Below are positions 5,501 to 8,661 of a stretch of 8,661 bases of DNA, in pieces (position 1 is the first letter of the stretch; each line of letters starts with the position of its first letter). The notes under the pieces were generated by a model that was not told where the DNA came from, did not search any database, and saw only the letters and a list, made by a program, of their open reading frames with translations. This DNA is from Collinsella aerofaciens (GTDB lineage: Bacteria > Actinomycetota > Coriobacteriia > Coriobacteriales > Coriobacteriaceae). The translations under genes were made by a program, and so were the position numbers. The stretch is taken from positions 1-8,661 of the forward strand of contig JAJWXI010000073.1 in assembly GCA_021641225.1 (NCBI GenBank), in the 5' to 3' direction.

Positions 5501-7229
5501 GCCCGGCATCGGCCTGATCTCGCCTCCGCCGCATCACGACATCTACTCCATCGAAGACCTGGCCGAGCTCATCTTTGACCTTAAGAACGCCAATCCTGGC
5601 GCGCGCGTGTCGGTCAAGCTGGTCAGCGAGGCCGGCGTCGGCACCATCGCCACCGGTGTGGCCAAGGGCGCTGCCGACAAGATCTTGATCAGCGGTCACA
5701 ATGGCGGCTCGGGTGCCGCTGCTCGCGATTCGATCTGGCACGCCGGTCTGCCGCTGGAGCTTGGCCTTGCCGAGGCCCAGCAGACGCTGCTGCAAAACGG
5801 CCTGCGCTCGCGCGTGGTGCTCGAGGCCGACGGCAAGCTCATGGACGGCACCGACGTTGCCGTCGCCTGCTTGCTGGGCGCCGAGGAGTTTGGCTTTGCG
5901 ACCATGCCGCTCATCTCCATGGGTTGCCTCATGCAGCGCGACTGCCAGCAGGACACCTGCCCGGCCGGCATCGCTACGCAAAACTGCCGCCTGCGTCGCG
6001 GCTTCCGCGGCAAGCCCGAGCACGTCGAGCACTTTATGCTCTTTGTTGCCGAGCAACTGCGTGAGGTCATGGCGAGCCTGGGCTTCCGCACCGTCGACGA
6101 GATGGTCGGCCATCCCGAGTGCTTGCGCCAGATCGAGGTCCCGGGCAACCGCAAGGCTAACCTGCTCGATCTGACGCCCGTGCTGGCAAGCGCGACCTGC
6201 GAGTTCGGTGCCCACATCCCGGGTGCCGGCGGCCGTCACTTCCTGCCCCAGATGGCCGCGGACAGCGAGCTCGACAAGACGCTCGACTCCACGCTGTTTG
6301 TGCCCTACACGGCCGACGCTCGCGCGCACCTGCGCCCGATTCGCTTCCGCGCCGATATCGCCAACGTCAACCGTTGCGTGGGCACCATCCTGGGCAACGC
6401 GGTGACCAAGGCGCATCCCGAGGGCTTGCCCGCCGGCTCCATCACCATCGATTGCGATGGTTCGGCCGGTCAGAGCTTTGGCGCGTTCCTGCCACGCGGC
6501 ATTACGCTCAACGTGTGCGGCGACGCCAACGATTACTTTGGCAAGGGCCTTTCGGGTGGCGAGGTGTCGGTGCGCCCCAACCCGCATGCGACCTACAAGT
6601 TCGACGAAAACATCATCGTGGGCAACGTTGCGTTCTTTGGCGCTACGAGCGGCCGCGGCTTCATTAACGGTCTGGCCGGCCAGCGCTTTGGCGTGCGCAA
6701 CTCCGGTGCCACCGTGGTGGTCGAGGGCTGCGGCAACCATGGCTGCGAGTACATGACGGGCGGCCTGGCGCTTATCCTGGGCGAGGTCGGGCAGAACTTC
6801 GCTGCCGGCATGACAGGTGGCGTGGCCTATGTCTTTGACCAGTACGGCACGCTCGATGCCCGCGTGAACCATGAGAGCGTTGAGCTCAAGGCCCCGACTG
6901 CCGGCGAGCTGGCGCAGATTCGCGAGCTCATCCAGGAGCACGTGGACACGACGCAGAGCCCGCGCGGCATCAAGCTGCTCTACAGCTTTGAGACGATGAG
7001 CAAGCACTTTGTGAAGGTCATTCCGACCGAGTACGAGCGTGTGCTGGCGATTGTCGCTGCGAGTGAGGCTGCCGGCAAGACACATGCGCAGGCCGAGGAG
7101 CTGGCGTTTGACATTGTGACCGGTCGCGCGAGCGCCGCGGATGTCGCTCGCTTCGATGTGGCGGGTGGTGTCGCTGGTGCTGTGCCCGCCGCCGCCAGCT
7201 CTGTTGCTTCGACCAAGAAGGAGGCGTAA
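2532..7229 (+). CDS. gltB: Glutamate synthase (NADPH-type), large subunit
   Basis: Complete, 1565 residues. It releases ammonia from glutamine and transfers it to 2-oxoglutarate to make glutamate in the cytoplasm, receiving electrons through GltD. Domains in order: a class II amidotransferase, about 21-430, with DACGIGAL (Cys21 becomes the N-terminal nucleophile after removal of a 20-residue propeptide), EHRGGTG (49-55), HSRYSTNT (Arg234) and HNGEINT (254-260); a central domain to about 790, with SKMGISTVQSY near 736; an FMN/2-oxoglutarate domain with MSYGS (888), SNSGEGGED (912-920), KPGEGGHLPG (967) and ISPPPHHDIYS (996); 3Fe-4S ligands Cys1132, Cys1138, Cys1143 (Cx5Cx4C); and a glycine-rich beta-helix at 1310-1440. 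The family usually has about 1500-1520 residues; the extra length includes an Ala-rich C-terminal tail. Unusual residues occur at the HNGGSGAAARDS loop (1056-1067) and around the cluster. gltD follows 5 bases later. Identity is secure. Confidence 0.98.
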   Translation: MQADSAQQQGLYRPEFDHDACGIGALADINGERHHQILDDALSILVNLEHRGGTGLEKNTGDGAGILFQVPHHFFRKEAQKCGQILPAEGDYGVAMLFFPQDDKGVEDARRVFEEGCAEAGVPLLFWREVPVDPHDLGETARACMPTILQAFLGRPDDTPAGDAFERRLYVCRRTIEKKADAEFALRDKIFYVCSMSSRTIVYKGMLVATQMRRFFIDLNDAAVKTAVALVHSRYSTNTTPSWERAHPNRFIIHNGEINTLKGNVNWIRAREPNLYSPVLQHDLERVMPIINREGSDSAILDNVLEFLVMNGRPLTRAASMLLPEPWDHNDSLSEERRAYDAYQSMLMEPWDGPAAIAFTDGRTLGAALDRNGLRPARYYVTRDGRFMLASEVGTIEVRPENILTSGCLGPGQMLEVDFARGRVIYNDELRARYAKEKPYRDWIAEETLTVDALDEPAAPAPAEDAEVPAAVRMAKLGYHWDDVDEVVRPMAQQGKAPLASMGIDAPLACLSKKTRSFFDYFYQLFAQVTNPPIDALREHMVTSTTLYLGNHGNLLEDSRTACQLVRLERPLLNDEEFEHICAIDRVGFKTRRFRAVYRRDAGEGALQTALKQLAEDVEAAVRDGVNIVVLSDRAAAGEVPVPSLLAVGCVHNHLIRAGVRTFADIVVECGDAVSPHDFAALVGYSASGIYPYNAHACIRDLAARGDLDVTAEQGIANYNKAATAGIVSIMSKMGISTVQSYHSAQIFEAVGFTPEFVNAYFAGTVSRVGGMGVEDVEREQNERYDAALAILKSPAPVQLPTLGLTKWRPLGGEEHLIDPQTVYLLQTACREDSYDTFKEYSARLHRTGRAVRLRDLLDFDASGRTPVPLDEVEPALNIVRRFNTGAMSYGSISKEAHECMAIAMNRLHGRSNSGEGGEDPRRETPLANGDSKNSAIRQVASARFGVTSRYLCSAFEIQIKMAQGAKPGEGGHLPGKKVYPWIAEVRQSTPGIGLISPPPHHDIYSIEDLAELIFDLKNANPGARVSVKLVSEAGVGTIATGVAKGAADKILISGHNGGSGAAARDSIWHAGLPLELGLAEAQQTLLQNGLRSRVVLEADGKLMDGTDVAVACLLGAEEFGFATMPLISMGCLMQRDCQQDTCPAGIATQNCRLRRGFRGKPEHVEHFMLFVAEQLREVMASLGFRTVDEMVGHPECLRQIEVPGNRKANLLDLTPVLASATCEFGAHIPGAGGRHFLPQMAADSELDKTLDSTLFVPYTADARAHLRPIRFRADIANVNRCVGTILGNAVTKAHPEGLPAGSITIDCDGSAGQSFGAFLPRGITLNVCGDANDYFGKGLSGGEVSVRPNPHATYKFDENIIVGNVAFFGATSGRGFINGLAGQRFGVRNSGATVVVEGCGNHGCEYMTGGLALILGEVGQNFAAGMTGGVAYVFDQYGTLDARVNHESVELKAPTAGELAQIRELIQEHVDTTQSPRGIKLLYSFETMSKHFVKVIPTEYERVLAIVAASEAAGKTHAQAEELAFDIVTGRASAADVARFDVAGGVAGAVPAAASSVASTKKEA

Positions 7230-7234
7230 GTGCC

Positions 7235-8661
<1,427 letters not shown>

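Overview
The window looks like chromosomal DNA from a high-GC, Gram-positive anaerobe, most likely an actinobacterium of the Coriobacteriia (Collinsella-like). This is inferred from GC-rich third codon positions, strong AGGAGG-type ribosome binding sites, and the style of the GltB, GltD and Nramp proteins. No database search was possible. I see no tRNA, rRNA, CRISPR array, transposase gene or phage gene.

Layout. Bases 1-1907 hold two genes on the minus strand: gpmA (2,3-bisphosphoglycerate-dependent phosphoglycerate mutase, 1134-1907) and, 75 bases downstream, an Nramp-family divalent-metal transporter (1-1058, C-terminus cut by the window edge). Bases 1908-2531 are a 624-base AT-richer gap between divergent genes. 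Bases 2532-8661 hold gltB and gltD on the plus strand (gltD cut by the right edge), which encode the two subunits of NADPH-type glutamate synthase and are separated by 5 bases.

How the genes work together. GltB and GltD form one enzyme that converts glutamine plus 2-oxoglutarate to two glutamates, the second half of ammonium assimilation. GpmA interconverts 3- and 2-phosphoglycerate in glycolysis. The Nramp protein should import Mn2+ or Fe2+ with protons and is probably co-transcribed with gpmA.

The unusual part is the divergent gap. It carries two tandem, related 55-base hairpins (2046-2100 and 2126-2180) built from four copies of one half-site, then a 65-base near-perfect hairpin (2338-2402). 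Terminators are not expected between divergent genes. Every wobble-type departure from perfect pairing in the three hairpins is G.U on the plus strand and would be A.C on the minus strand, which hints at a structured plus-strand RNA: a long gltB leader, a small RNA, or repeats maintained as RNA. A 14-base perfect palindrome sits inside the candidate gpmA promoter. The rest of the window reads as ordinary metabolic genes with some divergent active-site and cofactor-site residues.
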